Positions 17,351-27,275 of a stretch of 64,000 nt of DNA are shown in pieces (position 1 is the first letter of the stretch; the number at the start of each line of letters is the position of its first letter). The DNA is from Saprospiraceae bacterium. Lineage in GTDB: Bacteria > Bacteroidota > Bacteroidia > Chitinophagales > Saprospiraceae. The stretch lies in contig JADJTQ010000008.1 of NCBI GenBank assembly GCA_016711125.1, positions 193,205 through 257,204 on the forward strand. Direction: 5' to 3'. A program made the translations under genes and the position numbers. The notes under the pieces are model-generated. The model saw only the letters and a list, made by a program, of their open reading frames with translations, searched no databases and was not told the DNA's origin.

Positions 17351-19342
17351 TTAGGACATTTCTCTGTATGCATCTGCAGTAAACATTGGCGTTTTACCGA
17401 TATTCTTCATATCAATCTCCCCCCTCGGTGTAAATTCAAAATCATCTTTAGCTAGTCGATAAGTACTAAAGGAAACATTAACCTTTCCGATGAGACCTGC
17501 AGTCTCGAGACGGCTGGCAATATTTACGGTATTTCCCCATACGTCGTAGGCAAACTTATTTTTACCGACCACTCCAGCTACCACCTCTCCGGTATGAATA
17601 CCAAGGCGTAACTCCAGATACGGTTCACCAGCAGTTTGTCTTTGGCTCCTAATGGATTTCACAAGCATTTGTATCTCCAATCCAGCCATAATTGCATCTT
17701 TAGCATTCGTTTCATTAGCAACCGGAATTCCGCCAACTGCCATATACTCATCCCCAATGGTCTTGATTTTTTCAAGTCCAAACCTTTCGATAATGTCATC
17801 AAAAGCCCGGAAATAGAAATCCAGGTCTTCAACAACTTCCCGTGGTGATAACATTTTGGCATATTCACTAAATCCAACAAAATCACAAAATAAAACACTC
17901 GCATGATGATAATGCCGTGCTTTTGCATGACCAGTCTCCTGCAACTCCTTAGCTATCTCCTTGGGCAGGATATTTAATAAAAGTTTTTCCGACTTGATTT
18001 TCTCCTTCTCGATCAGCTCTTTTTGTTGTTCGATTTCCTGAGTTCTTTCCGCGACCTTCCGTTCAAGTTGTATGTTTATATTGGCTTGAAGTTCTTCCCT
18101 TTCTTTTAGTTGCCGAATGATTTCCTTTTGGTTTAAATCATTTTCCCTTTTCAGAACATTAATTCTATTGGCCAAAACGAAAGAAAATAATACAAGTTCT
18201 ATTGTCGAACCGGCTGGTGCTGAATATAGCGTAAATTGATTTAAGGGTAAAACTCCAACTAGTGCAAGAATTTGAATGATTCCGGAAAACAGGAAAACAG
18301 ACTGAGCCAAAATATAAAATCCGGAAGACGGATATCCTGCCATCAGACTCTTAATGGCAATTGTGATAACGTATATAATGACCAGCAAAGACAAAAAGAA
18401 GGCCACTGGCATTGCAATCGCGGCCACTTTGCCTCCAATAAATACTGGCACAGTCAATAGGATAAGACCCCAAAGCAATATCCGCGAAATCTTAAAGTAA
18501 GCTGGATAACGTTCATTGACATTGAAGAAACCGACGCAGAAAAGCAATACCATTGCTCCCGTCAAATTGGAAAGTGGAATATTCACCAGACCCCATATCG
18601 ATGCATAGCCATCAAATCTCTGCAAAAACTGGACGTCATAACCTCCATTGTGTTCGATTTGAAAAATAAAACAAGCAATCAAAACCAAATAAAATATGAA
18701 TGGTCTCTCCCTTACCGAAATATAAACGAAGAAATTATAAAAAAACATTCCGACCAAAATCCCAATAAGTAAATTGAAAATACCACGTCTCGTTATTTCA
18801 TTCTTAACCCAAATTTCAAATGGAATCACTTCGTAAAACAAGGATGTTGGTTGGTTGAGTAGTAAGTCTGAAGATTTGACCAGACGGGCATAAAATTCCA
18901 TTTCCTCATCAGCCGAAAGGCTTAGGTGGATTAGGTTTCGATTACCATTGCCAAAATCCTTGTTTCGAAAAGGAACATAGTGGCCAGTCATCCTGACCTC
19001 CATGGCCGAATCTCGCAGAAACCAGGCCTGCACATCGATGTACCCATCAAATTCCAGAAAGAACTCCTTCTGTGAATCAAACCCGTTTCTAATTCTTGAT
19101 CGAATCCAGATTACCTCACTACCGCCTACGGCATGCTTAGAATCACTACTATTGGACCAATTTATATGTGAATCCGCTAGAATTTGATCAATGGTCAATT
19201 GTTGACCTTCATCTATGAAGTAGTCAAATCGATCTACTATATCTTCCTCTTGCTTAAGCTCAATTATATCAGCCTGAGCTTGGGTATTAACTCCAGCGAT
19301 TAATATTATAAAATATAATACGGCTACAATTACCTTTCTCAT
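17351..19342 (-). CDS. 7TM-DISM receptor-type adenylate cyclase
   Basis: 663 residues. A signal peptide (residues 1-24) is followed by an extracytoplasmic DISM-type beta domain to about residue 180, then seven hydrophobic helices to about residue 395. A coiled coil comes next (LNQKEIIRQLKEREELQ through KIKSEKLLLN), then a class III cyclase domain. Metal-binding Asp residues are in VLFCDFVGFSEY and IKTIGDEYMAVGG, and the base-recognition pair is Lys (KTIGD) with Asp (YDVWGNTVNIASRLE), which points to ATP over GTP. It should make cAMP in response to an outside ligand. It converges on the RiPP operon with 4 bp between stops; no functional tie is shown. Confidence 0.9.
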   Translation of the reverse strand: MRKVIVAVLYFIILIAGVNTQAQADIIELKQEEDIVDRFDYFIDEGQQLTIDQILADSHINWSNSSDSKHAVGGSEVIWIRSRIRNGFDSQKEFFLEFDGYIDVQAWFLRDSAMEVRMTGHYVPFRNKDFGNGNRNLIHLSLSADEEMEFYARLVKSSDLLLNQPTSLFYEVIPFEIWVKNEITRRGIFNLLIGILVGMFFYNFFVYISVRERPFIFYLVLIACFIFQIEHNGGYDVQFLQRFDGYASIWGLVNIPLSNLTGAMVLLFCVGFFNVNERYPAYFKISRILLWGLILLTVPVFIGGKVAAIAMPVAFFLSLLVIIYVITIAIKSLMAGYPSSGFYILAQSVFLFSGIIQILALVGVLPLNQFTLYSAPAGSTIELVLFSFVLANRINVLKRENDLNQKEIIRQLKEREELQANINIQLERKVAERTQEIEQQKELIEKEKIKSEKLLLNILPKEIAKELQETGHAKARHYHHASVLFCDFVGFSEYAKMLSPREVVEDLDFYFRAFDDIIERFGLEKIKTIGDEYMAVGGIPVANETNAKDAIMAGLEIQMLVKSIRSQRQTAGEPYLELRLGIHTGEVVAGVVGKNKFAYDVWGNTVNIASRLETAGLIGKVNVSFSTYRLAKDDFEFTPRGEIDMKNIGKTPMFTADAYREMS

Positions 19343-19797
19343 ACATTTTCAACATCTGCAAATCACTTGTCACTTACTCCTAATCGGTACTTTTTAAGGT
19401 GAAATTAGTTTCAAAAATGAGGTATTTCATCTGAGAACATCAGCGGTGCTGGTATTCAAAAATGCGATGCCTGCCCAAAGATGCTGGAGCAATATATAAA
19501 AAATCATAGATCACAAACCCTCCTTTTCGACTGTTATTCGATTAACAATCGAAGCACATAGAACAGGAAGATTCTTGAGTACCTCCCTTCATTTTCGGGT
19601 GTGTGAACGTCGATTTTCAAGTAAATAGGAAAAGAGAGAGAGATTGGAAGTCGAGCTAAACAATAGTATCGCAGATCAACTTGAATATTGATACCAGAAA
19701 GATAGAACAAGGACAAAGAAGCACTTGTAGTGCCAGAAATTCCAGGTTCCCATAAGTGCCTACCTACCATCTCTTTTCAGACTTTCCCAGCCAAATT
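19343..19797. other. Intergenic stretch, no gene seen
   Basis: About 455 bp upstream of the cyclase and downstream of terC. Short open frames on both strands do not look like proteins. No repeat or RNA gene is recognised. The cyclase promoter should be in the left part. Confidence 0.4.
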
Positions 19798-20790
19798 TCA
19801 GTTATTTTCGGCCTCCGCGGCTTTCCTTTTTGCAGTTTTCCAGCGTAGCACTTTTTGCTTCCTTTTTTGCAGAGATACCACAATACCCATGGTTAACGAT
19901 GCTGCAATTAAGATCAAACTAAACCATTCGGGAAATTCGACGTGATGCGAGGCCAGAAGTTTTATCGAGACAAAAACCAGGATAGCAAACACACTGTATT
20001 TTAGATAATGGAATTTGCGCAACATGTGAGCAAGGAAAAAATATAGTGACCTTAAGCCCAAAATCGCAAACATATTTGAGCTATACACAATAAACGAATC
20101 GGTGGTCACTGCCAGAATAGCCGGTATGCTATCAAGGGCAAACATTATGTCGGTAATTTCGATCATAATTAAAGCAGCAAATAAAGGCGTTGCCAAACGC
20201 TGACCATTTTCGTAGGTCCAAAACTTATTTCCATTTAATTGTTGACTCACTTTGAGCCAACGCATCACCCGGTTACTCATCTTTTGTTGATCTTCTTCAT
20301 CATCGTCAGCATGAGAAAGCATCCTAAATGCCGTAAATAGTAAAAAGAAGCCAAAAATATAAGTCATCCAACTGATTTTATTGATCAGGATTACACCTAC
20401 TCCAATCAAACTTGCCCGAAATACAATGGCTCCCAGTATCCCCCAAAATAATACCCAGTGCTGGTACTTTGCGGGTATTTTGAAGGAGGTAAAAATAAAT
20501 GCTATGACAAAGAGATTATCTACGCTAAGAGAAAGCTCGATTAGGTATCCGGTAATGTACTTCACCATTGCCCCACCCGGGGTTAGATGTCTCGGATTAT
20601 CGATTAGACCCTCTTTATAGATCCAGTAGACCGCCAGGCTAAATAAAAATGCAATGCTGACCCAAAAGATCGTTTCTAATGCGGCTTTTTTTTGATTGAG
20701 TTCCTGACCTTTTTTGTGTAGAACTCCTAAATCGATAGCTAGCAGAGTGAGAATTAAAATGGTAAAATAGATCCAGATCATCGCTTCCAA
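19798..20790 (-). CDS. TerC/Alx family integral membrane protein
   Basis: 330 residues with about nine hydrophobic helices. The TerC signature is present as ELSLSVDNLFVIAFIF (around residue 90) and ALIMIEITDIMFALDSIPAILAVTTDSFIVYSSNMFAILGLRSLYF (around 205-255); the Asp residues in SVDN and ALDS are conserved. The acidic loop HADDDEEDQQ near residue 160 is normal. Members such as Alx export Mn2+ or respond to metal or alkaline stress. The C-terminus is rich in Lys and Arg. The gene stands alone. Confidence 0.93.
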   Translation of the reverse strand: MEAMIWIYFTILILTLLAIDLGVLHKKGQELNQKKAALETIFWVSIAFLFSLAVYWIYKEGLIDNPRHLTPGGAMVKYITGYLIELSLSVDNLFVIAFIFTSFKIPAKYQHWVLFWGILGAIVFRASLIGVGVILINKISWMTYIFGFFLLFTAFRMLSHADDDEEDQQKMSNRVMRWLKVSQQLNGNKFWTYENGQRLATPLFAALIMIEITDIMFALDSIPAILAVTTDSFIVYSSNMFAILGLRSLYFFLAHMLRKFHYLKYSVFAILVFVSIKLLASHHVEFPEWFSLILIAASLTMGIVVSLQKRKQKVLRWKTAKRKAAEAENN

Positions 20791-21687
20791 ACAAAAATTA
20801 GGTTAGCAAAGTTCCCTCCTGAAGGCCATTTGAAAATGCTCTTTTTACCCAGTTCTTTAGGTAGCGCTTCCAACTAATATTCAACTTTGTTCACAATTCC
20901 GGTTTTGTGGATTACTGTCAGTCAAAGTCGCCGAAGTTCCATAGACGCTTCGGCAATGGAGTGCCATAGCAAACTGGTTAGTCAGATACCAGTTGCAGCA
21001 GAGTCCTTAGTCTCACCTCAGCAGAAACAGTTCATGCAACTACCCGAAACTCTCTCATATTGATTGGCTAATGTGTGTATGACATATTTCCCTAATATGT
21101 GAAAACCATGAAAAAAATTTGATCTTATTTGTTTGTTCTTTTGGCTTGCCCCAAAAGAACCAAAAAGTCAAGGCTTTCGGCATTTCTTAACGGCGAAATA
21201 ACCGGAAAATCCTAAACAAAATGAAACTCGCTTTGGTCTTCCTACCTTGCCGCTTTGTTCAAGATTACTTGGTTTTTCTGCTTGTTTTAATCGTTCCGAT
21301 CAGCTCAAACACCATTTTGTTTTTAACGGATTTTTCGTCTATTTCGCCTAAAATGCCGAAGGCCGGTCCCTAGACCTTCCAGGAAGGTCTTCACTATGTC
21401 GCTGCTCTCATCGTTCTTATTTCTTTATGCCTATGCTTGTCAGCTTTTGCCATTTTATCTCACAATTTGTTGTTTAAGGTCCGTCGATTGTATCTCAAAC
21501 AGGCTTGTTCGAATTATTTCCCTTCGGATCTATGAACCTTGACTAAGTAAATCAATCAGGGGATCGTCCAACGCTGCTCCAGTGCGTTGCTTGGGGGAGA
21601 TTTGTCATGCACACTTGGCTAATCGTCATTTATACCAAATATTAATTATTAAGTATCTTCGTGTCCAAGTAAGATAAACTAGAGACC
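20791..21687. other. Long noncoding region holding a structured repeat
   Basis: About 900 bp without a gene. The stretch 21121-21375 carries strong inverted repeats listed as a separate entry. The rest shows no ORF, tRNA or other RNA gene that I can recognise. Confidence 0.5.
21135..21363. repeat. Large imperfect inverted repeat element
   Basis: A perfect 10-bp stem GTTCTTTTGG (21135-21144) and CCAAAAGAAC (21151-21160) encloses a 6-bp loop. It is followed by a long palindrome: GGCTTTCGGCATTTCTTAAC near 21172 and GGCGAAATAACCGGAAAATCC after it pair with GGATTTTTCG, TATTTCGCC and AAAATGCCGAAGGCC ending near 21363. The two arms agree over about 35 positions with a few small gaps. No coding frame crosses it. 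It looks like a dispersed, folded element rather than a simple terminator. Confidence 0.6.
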
Positions 21688-22119
21688 ATGACAATTAAAC
21701 AATTGATCAAACTTGAAGATAAGGCCAAAGAGGTTTGGGTTATTAGCCCTAGTCTCCACTATGATACAGAGAATAAAGATTTTTCCGAGATCGTGAGTGT
21801 GAATTTGGGTGAAAAAACCAAATACCGCTATATAGTTCCGGCAACGAAACAAATTGAAAAAAATCTTGCCACTTATCAGAAGATGTATAAGGTTTCTGAT
21901 GAAGAAATCAGTAGAAACTTTCTGATTCTCCCCGAATCAGAGTTTAACCCTTTTATCATGGAATGTGCGATTTACGATGCATCGGGCGATTGCATTGCCT
22001 GTGCTGCCCCAGCTCAGGAAGACGGCAATGATGTAATCAAACTTCATCGGGACTCGGCCAAAACCATGGCAAAACATTTTAAAGCTATCTGGAAACGATA
22101 CAAAAGAACCCGGCCCTGA
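21688..22119 (+). CDS. Conserved-looking hypothetical protein, 143 residues
   Basis: The ORF starts with an ATG and reads as a normal soluble alpha/beta protein. VWVISPSLHYD near residue 17 and FIMECAIYDASGDCIACAAP around residue 92 suggest a beta-rich core, and the tail KHFKAIWKRYKRTR is very basic. The opening resembles regulator or phospholipase-D-like domains that begin with a KEVWVISP strand, but no HKD motif is present, so I do not assign it. It lies about 90 bp before the NYN gene on the same strand. Confidence 0.65.
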   Translation: MTIKQLIKLEDKAKEVWVISPSLHYDTENKDFSEIVSVNLGEKTKYRYIVPATKQIEKNLATYQKMYKVSDEEISRNFLILPESEFNPFIMECAIYDASGDCIACAAPAQEDGNDVIKLHRDSAKTMAKHFKAIWKRYKRTRP

Positions 22120-22209
22120 TAGCTGGCTTTAATAAGTTTGATATGGAGATTACCAGGACCCTGATCCCCCCAGCTCAGATACCAGTTTCCGACCTAAAAT
22201 TTACAACTG

Positions 22210-22722
22210 ATGTCTGAAGAATTTCGAATCTTAATCAACCAATCGGTCGCCATTCTGATCGACGGTAACAACATAGAGATAAGCCTTCAATCACTTCTGA
22301 AGAAAAAAAATGCCCTGCTTGATTTTGATATTCTCATCCCTAAGTTGCTCGACAATCGAGGCCTTAGCAGATTGATCTATTTTCGGGAGGGTAAACAAAT
22401 TAGCTCTAAGCTAGCTAACCGCCTACTGGACCAATTTCATGGATCGGTTGTTCCCTGCCATAAGTCGGCAGATATTCCTCTGACGATCAAAGCGACCCAA
22501 ATTGCTCAAAAAGTTGATACGATCATCATTATGTCCGGTGATTCCGACTACATTGAGTTAGTCAGACACCTCAAAGGGGCTGGAGTAAGGGTAGAAATTG
22601 CCGCTGTTGAGTCGACAACAGCTCAGATACTCATCGATGAAGCCGATCTTTTCACTCCAGTCACTGAAGATGATTGTTATATCTTAAAGAACTATCGGCC
22701 AAAGCGCTCAGGCAAAAGTTGA
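22210..22722 (+). CDS. NYN domain (PIN-like, LabA/DUF88-type) protein
   Basis: 170 residues with the NYN pattern: AILIDGNNIEISL (first catalytic Asp, residue 18), a middle strand RLIYFREGK, and IIIMSGDSDYIELVRHLKGAGVRVEIAA (Asp pair near residue 110). NYN domains are metal-dependent RNases of the PIN superfamily. This is a single-domain form of normal length. Substrate is unknown. It is likely co-transcribed with the hypothetical gene upstream. Confidence 0.88.
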   Translation: MSEEFRILINQSVAILIDGNNIEISLQSLLKKKNALLDFDILIPKLLDNRGLSRLIYFREGKQISSKLANRLLDQFHGSVVPCHKSADIPLTIKATQIAQKVDTIIIMSGDSDYIELVRHLKGAGVRVEIAAVESTTAQILIDEADLFTPVTEDDCYILKNYRPKRSGKS

Positions 22723-22994
22723 TTTCAGAGATCAAAATCAGTTGGTAATCTATTATTGAGGCTACTGGCGCCAAGATTCTATGCTCTTAAAAGCTGAAAA
22801 ATCGAACTTTTTTCGTATCCTTGCGTTCTTATTACAGCCACTACAAGAGTTTGGGTTGATTGCCTTCTGGCAATTATCATCATGATTTCAACCAATCCAG
22901 ACGATGATTTCTGGACATTTGCCCGGATTTATGAGCTTTAGAGCAAGAATCTTAAGATTCCTGGACAGATTTTTTGAACTTTTAAACCCTTAGG

Positions 22995-23183
22995 ATGATC
23001 ATAATTAATGTAAAAGATAATGAAACGATAGATCGGGCATTGAAGCGGTATAAACGAAAACACCGAAATATTGGCCTAATGAAAGAATTGCGAGCAAGAA
23101 AATTCTTCACAAAGAAATCCGTACAACGAAGGCATGAGATTTTGGATGCCACCTATAAACTTAAAAAATTTGGTAACGCTTAA
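22995..23183 (+). CDS. rpsU: Small ribosomal subunit protein bS21
   Basis: 62 residues: MIIINVKDNETIDRALKRYKR at the start, then LRARKFFTKKSVQRR, the standard bS21 pattern with a basic C-terminal helix. The Bacteroidota form has this length. It binds the 30S platform near the anti-Shine-Dalgarno site; in Bacteroidota bS21 helps hide that sequence, in line with the weak ribosome sites in this window. Confidence 0.96.
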   Translation: MIIINVKDNETIDRALKRYKRKHRNIGLMKELRARKFFTKKSVQRRHEILDATYKLKKFGNA

Positions 23184-23192
23184 TCAATATAC

Positions 23193-23414
23193 ATGAGACA
23201 CGCCAAGAAAAATTTTGAATTACGCAAGGGAGCTTATTATTTCAATATAAAAAATGGCTTCAATTCCGCCATCACTATTCGACGGATTGAAAAAGAAGCA
23301 GCTATTGAGACTTATAAGCGATATATCAAGGCAAAGAAAGAATGCGAGTGGCTGGGTAAATGGACTGGCTCAGAATTCGTTGATTCTAACTTTGAAAAAG
23401 TAGTAGCGGCATAA
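23193..23414 (+). CDS. Small basic hypothetical protein after rpsU
   Basis: 73 residues starting at an ATG 10 bp behind the rpsU stop. It is basic in the first half and mixed in the second (ETYKRYIKAKKECEWLGKWTG). I know no family for it. Close spacing argues for co-transcription with rpsU. The text looks like real protein, but no motif confirms it. Confidence 0.55.
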   Translation: MRHAKKNFELRKGAYYFNIKNGFNSAITIRRIEKEAAIETYKRYIKAKKECEWLGKWTGSEFVDSNFEKVVAA

Positions 23415-23891
23415 TAGTTTAATTCAAAGCCTACTCACAGGAGCCAAAAGGATCTCCCGAGCCGTTTTTATTGGATTGCATTAGATGAGGTACTCGTTAG
23501 GCTTAGTAAGCATAAGATTGACTTGCCACTTGCCTGTATTTTACTGCCGTACTAAAAAGGGCTTCACATGAGCAAAATAGACACGGCCATTCGAAGACCT
23601 TCCGGTATGTCAATCACATTGCAAGTAGTGAATATCTTCTTAGCTGCGTAAAACGGCAGACAAACCTGCAATTGGAATTTATTCTGATATCGGTCTTGTC
23701 AGCTCGGTAATATCAATGACAATGATAACGCATCTTTGCTTATATACAATTTGTCATGACCGTTACGGCTTCAAGCAATTCAGGTGCTACCAAATCATAT
23801 CCATGGCATAGCTGGAAACTTACGATTTGTGAGCGATTGGGTCGCCACCGGACCTATCTTGAAATCTTACTTAAGTTTGAAAATTAAGGTC
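23415..23891. other. Intergenic stretch, no gene seen
   Basis: About 480 bp. The plus-strand open frame starting at 23784 lies mostly opposite the acidic protein gene and is a mirror of it. Nothing else is visible. Confidence 0.4.
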
Positions 23892-24293
23892 TTAATCTTC
23901 GTCGTCCGGACCTTCATCTTCATCTCCGAAGTCATCGGCGAATCCATCATCTTCGAGATCATCCTCTACTGCAACATCTGGAGCCAGACCCAAATCGTCT
24001 TCCGCCGAATATTTGTCTTCGTACTCGACCTTGACATCATCTTTTAAGACTCCATCGTCATCATAGTCATCATCATTGGCTATTATCGATTTAGCCTGCG
24101 GGATGGTCATTCGAACCAGATAGTATTTCTCTTCAGTCTCAAAAGGAAGTGCGCTGACTTTATGGCCATCCTTATTGGTAAAAGAGATGAGATGGCGACT
24201 AAAACCCAAGGGATACTCCAGTTTAATTTGCTCCTGGAGGTCTGCTTCCAGTCTTTCGTAATCCTTGATTACTCTGGGTTTACTACTACTCAT
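23892..24293 (-). CDS. Acidic-tailed conserved hypothetical protein
   Basis: About 133 residues from the ATG at 24293. The first 75 residues form a compact domain (YERLEADLQEQIKLEYPLGF, then ALPFETEEKYYLVRMTIPQA). The rest is almost all Asp and Glu (DDDYDDDG, DLEDDGFADDFGDEDEGPDDED). The layout is known from small Bacteroidota proteins of unknown role. The tail may bind cations or a basic partner; this is inference. Confidence 0.75.
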   Translation of the reverse strand: MSSSKPRVIKDYERLEADLQEQIKLEYPLGFSRHLISFTNKDGHKVSALPFETEEKYYLVRMTIPQAKSIIANDDDYDDDGVLKDDVKVEYEDKYSAEDDLGLAPDVAVEDDLEDDGFADDFGDEDEGPDDED

Positions 24294-24857
24294 AGTTTTC
24301 AATATCGAGGCTTTATAACATTAATTAATGGTGCTAAAATAATCTTTCCAACATATTATCATATCAAGCAAAGTAAAAAAAATACTTTTTTCTGTCAAGA
24401 CCTTTTTTCCTACATCTATCCATCTGACCTAATCTACTGATTTTCAATTCAGTAAATTCTAATGAAAGATGAATAAATCATGGGGCATTCAAGCTTGGTT
24501 TCAAATCTTCTATTCCAAATTCGAGTTTTTACCAATAGCCTTACTTGAGGCGATCAGGACAATCCAACAAACCACCCGAATTTTTCATCCTCCGCTACAA
24601 GAATCCTGACCAGCAAGCGCACCTGTCAAAAAGCCAGATAAATAGGAGTTATTTTAGACAATCCTTACCCACCTTGTCATACCTCAATTTACCTGAATCT
24701 TAAGCGTGATAATCGAACCCATTGCCAATAAGCAAATCGGATTTGAGGCTAAGTACGATTATTGCGCCTTTTTTACTAAGATCAAGCTCTAATTAATTCT
24801 TGGATTCTAGTAATTTAGGGCTAAATCTCTTGATCACTTCATGCAAAAATTTCTTCA
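24294..24857. other. Intergenic stretch, no gene seen
   Basis: About 560 bp, AT-rich, between divergent genes. Only short open frames that do not look like proteins occur. Promoters of both neighbours should lie here. Confidence 0.4.
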
Positions 24858-27233
24858 ATGCCAGATAATTACTCAATTATAGCCGGTCTCATGGTTTGCC
24901 TATTGGCAAGCACAATGCCAAATTTTGCGCAAACATCCAACCATGGAAATAAATTCGAGCAGATTGCCAATCTATTGCCCGACGCAAATACCTATCGGGG
25001 CATTGATGGTGCACCTGGCCCTGAATACTGGCAACAACGATGCGACTACCAGATTGAATGCAGACTGGACACTGAAAATCGACGATTATATGGAGAGGAG
25101 CTAGTGACTTATCACAATCAATCACCCAACACACTAACCTACTTATGGTTGCAATTGGACGAAAATCAACATTCGACACTGAATGACAATCAGTATTTCG
25201 ATCCAAGTGATATCAAACCGATCATGAGCGAGGCTGATTTACGCCGCCTGGAAACGTGGCGGGAAAGGAAAAAATACGGCGTTAACATTGAGTCTGTCGC
25301 TGATAAGAACGACGTGGCTTTACCTTACATAATCAATCAAACCATGATGCGGGTCGATCTTCCCAGCCCACTCCTGCCTGGCACTTTATTTAGTTTAAAG
25401 ATCAAGTGGAACTACTTTCTAATAGACCGGATTGATGCCGGTGGTCTATCAGAAGGAAGTCAAGCCCGTAATCTGGCCCGGGGCGGGTATGAATACTTCC
25501 CAAAAGATGGCAATGACTTGTACACTATTTCCCAGTGGTATCCTCGACTTTGTGTCTATAGTGACTTTGAGGGCTGGCAAAATAAACAGTTTACCGGCAG
25601 GGGAGAGTTTGCCTTGACCTTTGGCAATTTTTTAGTAAAAATCACTGTACCGGACGATCAGGTTGTCGGTGCTACTGGCGAATGCTTGAACTATGAAACT
25701 GTCCTTAGTCAGGATCAATATCAAAGGTGGTTGAAAGCGCAGAATGCTCAAGAACCTCTGGAAATTGTTACGCATGATGAGGCCCTAAAAAATGAAAAAG
25801 CAAAAAAATCGAAAAGTACCCAAACCTGGATTTTTCAGGCAGAAAATGTTCGCGATTTTGCCTGGACCGCTAGTCGCAAATTTGTGTGGGATGCAATGCG
25901 ACATGTGAATGAACAAGGAAAATCGGCCATGTGCATGAGTTACTACGGCAAAGAAGCCTACCCAATTTACAGCAAGTATTCGACTAAGGCAATTGAGCAT
26001 ACCCTGACTTCCTATTCCAAATATAGCATTCCCTATCCGTACCCCACTGCCATTTCGGTCGAGGCTGCCAACGGAATGGAGTATCCGATGATATGTTTCA
26101 ATCCTGGTAGGGCAGAGGAAGATGGCACTTATTCTGAAGCTGCCAAAATCGGAGCCATCTCTACCATCATCCATGAGGTTGGTCACAACTATTTTCCGAT
26201 GATTATCAATAGTGATGAACGACAGTGGAGCTGGTTTGACGAAGGGCTCAACAGTTTTGTTCAATACCTTGCTGAAAGTGAATTTGATAACAATTATCAA
26301 TCATGGTTCGGACCGGCTGAACAAATTGTCGACTATATGAGCCTGCCAAAAGATCAATTGGAGCCCATCATGACTAATAGTGACAACATCGTAGATTTCT
26401 TTGCCAATGCCTACCGAAAGCCGGCATCCGCTCTAAATATCTTGCGAGAAACGATCATGGGGAGAGAGCTATTTGATTTTGCGTTTAAGGAGTATTGCCA
26501 AAGATGGGCCTTCAAACACCCCACACCGGCTGATTTTTTCCGCACCATGGAGGATGCAAGCGGAGTTGATCTGGATTGGTTCTGGAAAGGGTGGTTTTAT
26601 AGCATTGATGCAGTCGATATCTCATTAGATAGTGTCGTTTGGTACAAGGTCGATCTGGAAAATGATCCACCGAAAAGTGAGTTTATTCAAAAACAACCAC
26701 TCACAGCACCCAGTGAAAATATCAGCCGAATGCGTAACCGGGAGAGTGGGATGAAATTTAAAGTAAATGAGGATAGCACTTTGCGTGATTTTTATACGGA
26801 TTACCAGCCATGGAACACAGCTGACTCAGTGTTGGAGATTAAAGTAGATCTATATGACGAGACCTACTCCGCTAAAGAGAAACAGACACTTTTTGGCAAG
26901 CAGAACTACTATGAGCTCTACTTCAGCAATCAGGGAGGCCTCGTCATGCCTGTTATTATCGAATGGACTTTTGATGATGGCACGACGGAAATTCAAAAAA
27001 TTCCGGTTGAAGTATGGCGTCAAAATGAAAATCAGTTCACCAAGGTTTTTATAAAAGATAAAGAAGTCACTGCTATCCGCATTGATCCCTATAAGGAAAC
27101 AGCCGATATCGATACTTCCAACAATAATTGGCCAGAGATCGCACTACCTACCAAATTTCAGATATTTAAAACCCATAAGATTGATCAGGGACCAAATCCA
27201 ATGCAGAAGTCCAAAAAGAAAGGAAGATCGTAG
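24858..27233 (+). CDS. M1 family zinc metallopeptidase, exported
   Basis: 791 residues. An N-terminal signal peptide (IIAGLMVCLLASTMPNFAQ) comes first, then the aminopeptidase-N-like beta domain (CRLDTENRRLYGEELVTYHN). The catalytic site is TIIHEVGHNYFP with Glu further on in WSWFDEGLNSFVQYLAE, which is HExxH-(18)-E. EAANGMEYPMICF is the GxMEN-like exopeptidase block, here NGMEYP, as in the Bacteroidota M1 branch that lacks the classic GAMEN. The C-terminal third is a beta sandwich. It probably degrades peptides in the periplasm. It stands alone. Confidence 0.92.
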   Translation: MPDNYSIIAGLMVCLLASTMPNFAQTSNHGNKFEQIANLLPDANTYRGIDGAPGPEYWQQRCDYQIECRLDTENRRLYGEELVTYHNQSPNTLTYLWLQLDENQHSTLNDNQYFDPSDIKPIMSEADLRRLETWRERKKYGVNIESVADKNDVALPYIINQTMMRVDLPSPLLPGTLFSLKIKWNYFLIDRIDAGGLSEGSQARNLARGGYEYFPKDGNDLYTISQWYPRLCVYSDFEGWQNKQFTGRGEFALTFGNFLVKITVPDDQVVGATGECLNYETVLSQDQYQRWLKAQNAQEPLEIVTHDEALKNEKAKKSKSTQTWIFQAENVRDFAWTASRKFVWDAMRHVNEQGKSAMCMSYYGKEAYPIYSKYSTKAIEHTLTSYSKYSIPYPYPTAISVEAANGMEYPMICFNPGRAEEDGTYSEAAKIGAISTIIHEVGHNYFPMIINSDERQWSWFDEGLNSFVQYLAESEFDNNYQSWFGPAEQIVDYMSLPKDQLEPIMTNSDNIVDFFANAYRKPASALNILRETIMGRELFDFAFKEYCQRWAFKHPTPADFFRTMEDASGVDLDWFWKGWFYSIDAVDISLDSVVWYKVDLENDPPKSEFIQKQPLTAPSENISRMRNRESGMKFKVNEDSTLRDFYTDYQPWNTADSVLEIKVDLYDETYSAKEKQTLFGKQNYYELYFSNQGGLVMPVIIEWTFDDGTTEIQKIPVEVWRQNENQFTKVFIKDKEVTAIRIDPYKETADIDTSNNNWPEIALPTKFQIFKTHKIDQGPNPMQKSKKKGRS

Positions 27234-27275
27234 ACGAAGACACCAAGGAGGCCCATTGAAAGACCACGCAAACTA

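Noticed and set aside
21121..21687. Gene for a tRNA or rRNA
   Set aside because: The strong stems do not form a cloverleaf and no rRNA motif is present.
24889..26300. Minus-strand ORFs of 105 and 171 codons opposite the M1 peptidase
   Set aside because: Shadow frames of a strong coding sequence; no motif or ribosome site.
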